From contig JAPOVX010000054.1 in assembly GCA_026707935.1 (NCBI GenBank), positions 1-46,470 on the forward strand: a stretch of DNA of 46,470 nt, read 5' to 3'. Below, in pieces: positions 45,491 to 46,470 of this stretch. Position 1 is the stretch's first letter. Each line of letters begins with the position of its first letter. The DNA comes from Paracoccaceae bacterium (GTDB taxonomy: Bacteria; Pseudomonadota; Alphaproteobacteria; Rhodobacterales; Rhodobacteraceae). The notes under the pieces are model-generated. The model saw nothing but the letters and a program-made list of their open reading frames with translations, was not told where the DNA came from and searched no databases. Position numbers and translations under genes: made by a program.

Positions 45491-46470
45491 ATGACGCGGT
45501 GCGCGGTGCGCAAGACAGCCAAAAACCTAGACCTGTGTTATCTCTCGGCAACCGAAGCCGTCGAAGCTTTTCGGGATGGCAGCCTGACCCCAACCACGCT
45601 GATCGAGGCTCTGATCGAACGGATTGGGCAGATCAATCCGACAATCAACGCATTGGCCGATACCTATTTCGACGAGGCCCTGCAACAGGCGCACATGGCG
45701 GACAGGGCCTATGCCGAGCGCACCAACGAAGGCGCCTTGTTCGGTGTGCCCGTCCTGGTCAAGGATGCCCAGCGGGTCAAAGGCAAACGTACGACACACG
45801 GTTCCCTGCTCTTTCTGGATGCTGCTCCTGACAAGATATCGGATCCGATGGTGGAGCGCCTTCAGGATGCCGGGGCGATCATCCTGGCACGTACCACGAC
45901 ACCCGAGTTCTGCATTTCCGGCGTCTGCCGCAGCCTGGCCTGGGGCAACACAGTCAATCCTTTCAATCCCGAGTACGGTACCGGAGGATCTTCAGGAGGA
46001 TCAGGCGCCGCCGTCGCGGCCGGGTTCGCCCCCATCGCAACCGGTACGGATATCGGCGGCTCCATCAGGATTCCGGCCAGCTGCTGCGGCGTCGCAGGAT
46101 TCAAACCGCCTCATGGCCGCAATCCCGATGGCCCGCCCGCAAACTTTGACCGTTACAATCACTGCGGTCCGCTGGCGCGTTCGATTGCCGACCTTGCCCT
46201 GGTGCAGGACATCGTGTCGGGTGCGCATCCGAGGGACCATGACAGCTTGCGCGAAATGGTGGTCTTGCCGCGCAAAGCCGGGCGCCTCGACGGTGTCAAG
46301 ATCGCCTTCTCGATGAATTTGGGATACCGGCCGGTCGACATCGAGGTACGCCGCAATACGCGTGCTGCCCTGGACCGATTCCGCGAAGCCGGCGCACATG
46401 TCACCGACGTGGATTTGCCATGGAGCGAGGCCTGCGATGAGGCTGCTACGAACTGGTACAATACCATGCA
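45491..46470 (+). CDS. Amidase (amidase signature family), 3' truncated by window edge
   Basis: Hydrolyses amide bonds by a Ser-Ser-Lys triad; 326 residues are seen and the frame is open to the window end. Lys91 is in VLVKDAQRVKG, the cis-Ser is in GTGGSSGGSGAAV (Ser167/168) and the nucleophile Ser191 is in GTDIGGSIRIPAS. The start at 45491 is the first ATG; no strong ribosome binding site is seen, and a GTG a few codons later is possible. It is not gatA by context: there is no gatC and gatB is 9 kb away. The substrate is unknown. Confidence 0.92.
   Translation, partial: MTRCAVRKTAKNLDLCYLSATEAVEAFRDGSLTPTTLIEALIERIGQINPTINALADTYFDEALQQAHMADRAYAERTNEGALFGVPVLVKDAQRVKGKRTTHGSLLFLDAAPDKISDPMVERLQDAGAIILARTTTPEFCISGVCRSLAWGNTVNPFNPEYGTGGSSGGSGAAVAAGFAPIATGTDIGGSIRIPASCCGVAGFKPPHGRNPDGPPANFDRYNHCGPLARSIADLALVQDIVSGAHPRDHDSLREMVVLPRKAGRLDGVKIAFSMNLGYRPVDIEVRRNTRAALDRFREAGAHVTDVDLPWSEACDEAATNWYNTM

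Noticed and set aside
1..46470. tRNA genes, rRNA, CRISPR arrays, prophage or intact insertion sequences
   Set aside because: No cloverleaf with a convincing T-arm, no spaced direct repeats, no phage structural genes and no complete transposase with terminal repeats were seen; only two recombinase/transposase fossils.

Overview
The window reads as chromosomal DNA of an alphaproteobacterium. The DNA is GC-rich, genes are on both strands, and GTG and TTG starts are common. Several neighbourhoods (xthA-erpA-dgt-argS-SPOR-nagZ-scpA-scpB, gatB-DUF4177-bolA-J-domain-cobS-cobT, rpmB near a DUF3108 gene, the small DUF6280-like protein) are the arrangements I associate with Rhodobacterales. The placement is inferred from gene order and protein character, not from a search. 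About 40 protein genes are supported; the first (rpoD) and last (amidase) run off the ends. I found no tRNA, rRNA, CRISPR array, intact insertion sequence or prophage.

Layout. 1-2.5 kb: 3' part of rpoD, a possible amidohydrolase relic, a glutathione S-transferase. 2.9-7.8 kb: a TRAP transporter (dctP, hairpin, dctQ, dctM), then an overlapping pair made of a PptH-like metallophosphoesterase and a 4'-phosphopantetheinyl transferase. 7.9-12.9 kb: a small membrane protein, a 3-hydroxyisobutyrate-dehydrogenase-like enzyme, lepA and a low-molecular-weight phosphatase on the minus strand, with a class III sirtuin opposite. 13-17.5 kb: rpmB, meaB, a DUF3108 protein, a DUF6280-like protein, elongation factor P and a PaaI-like thioesterase. 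17.6-21.8 kb: a large His-rich TPR protein, an inositol-monophosphatase-family enzyme and an FAD monooxygenase. 21.8-29.5 kb: the conserved housekeeping block for DNA repair, Fe-S assembly, dNTP hydrolysis, arginyl-tRNA synthesis, peptidoglycan recycling and condensin. 29.7-34.8 kb: a minus-strand cluster of nitrilase-family hydrolase, class-I amidotransferase-fold hydrolase, glcG and glcB, with a transposase fossil upstream. 35-43.2 kb: gatB, DUF4177 protein, bolA, J-domain protein, cobS, cobT and an aminopeptidase P. 43.4-46.5 kb: an FAD-linked 2-hydroxyacid dehydrogenase, a frameshifted serine-recombinase fossil and a truncated amidase.

How the genes fit together. Several products touch acyl-CoA, carrier-protein or B12 metabolism: the phosphopantetheinyl hydrolase/transferase pair, MeaB (chaperone of a B12-dependent mutase), CobST (cobalt insertion in aerobic B12 synthesis), malate synthase G with GlcG, a thioesterase and a CobB-type deacylase. 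They lie in separate operons, so the link is thematic only. The most unusual item is the pairing of an actinobacterial-style PptH-like hydrolase with a Sfp-type transferase in a proteobacterium. Fossils of a transposase, a serine recombinase and perhaps an amidohydrolase, plus several gene-free gaps of 300-500 bases, show past mobile-element activity and incomplete gene loss.
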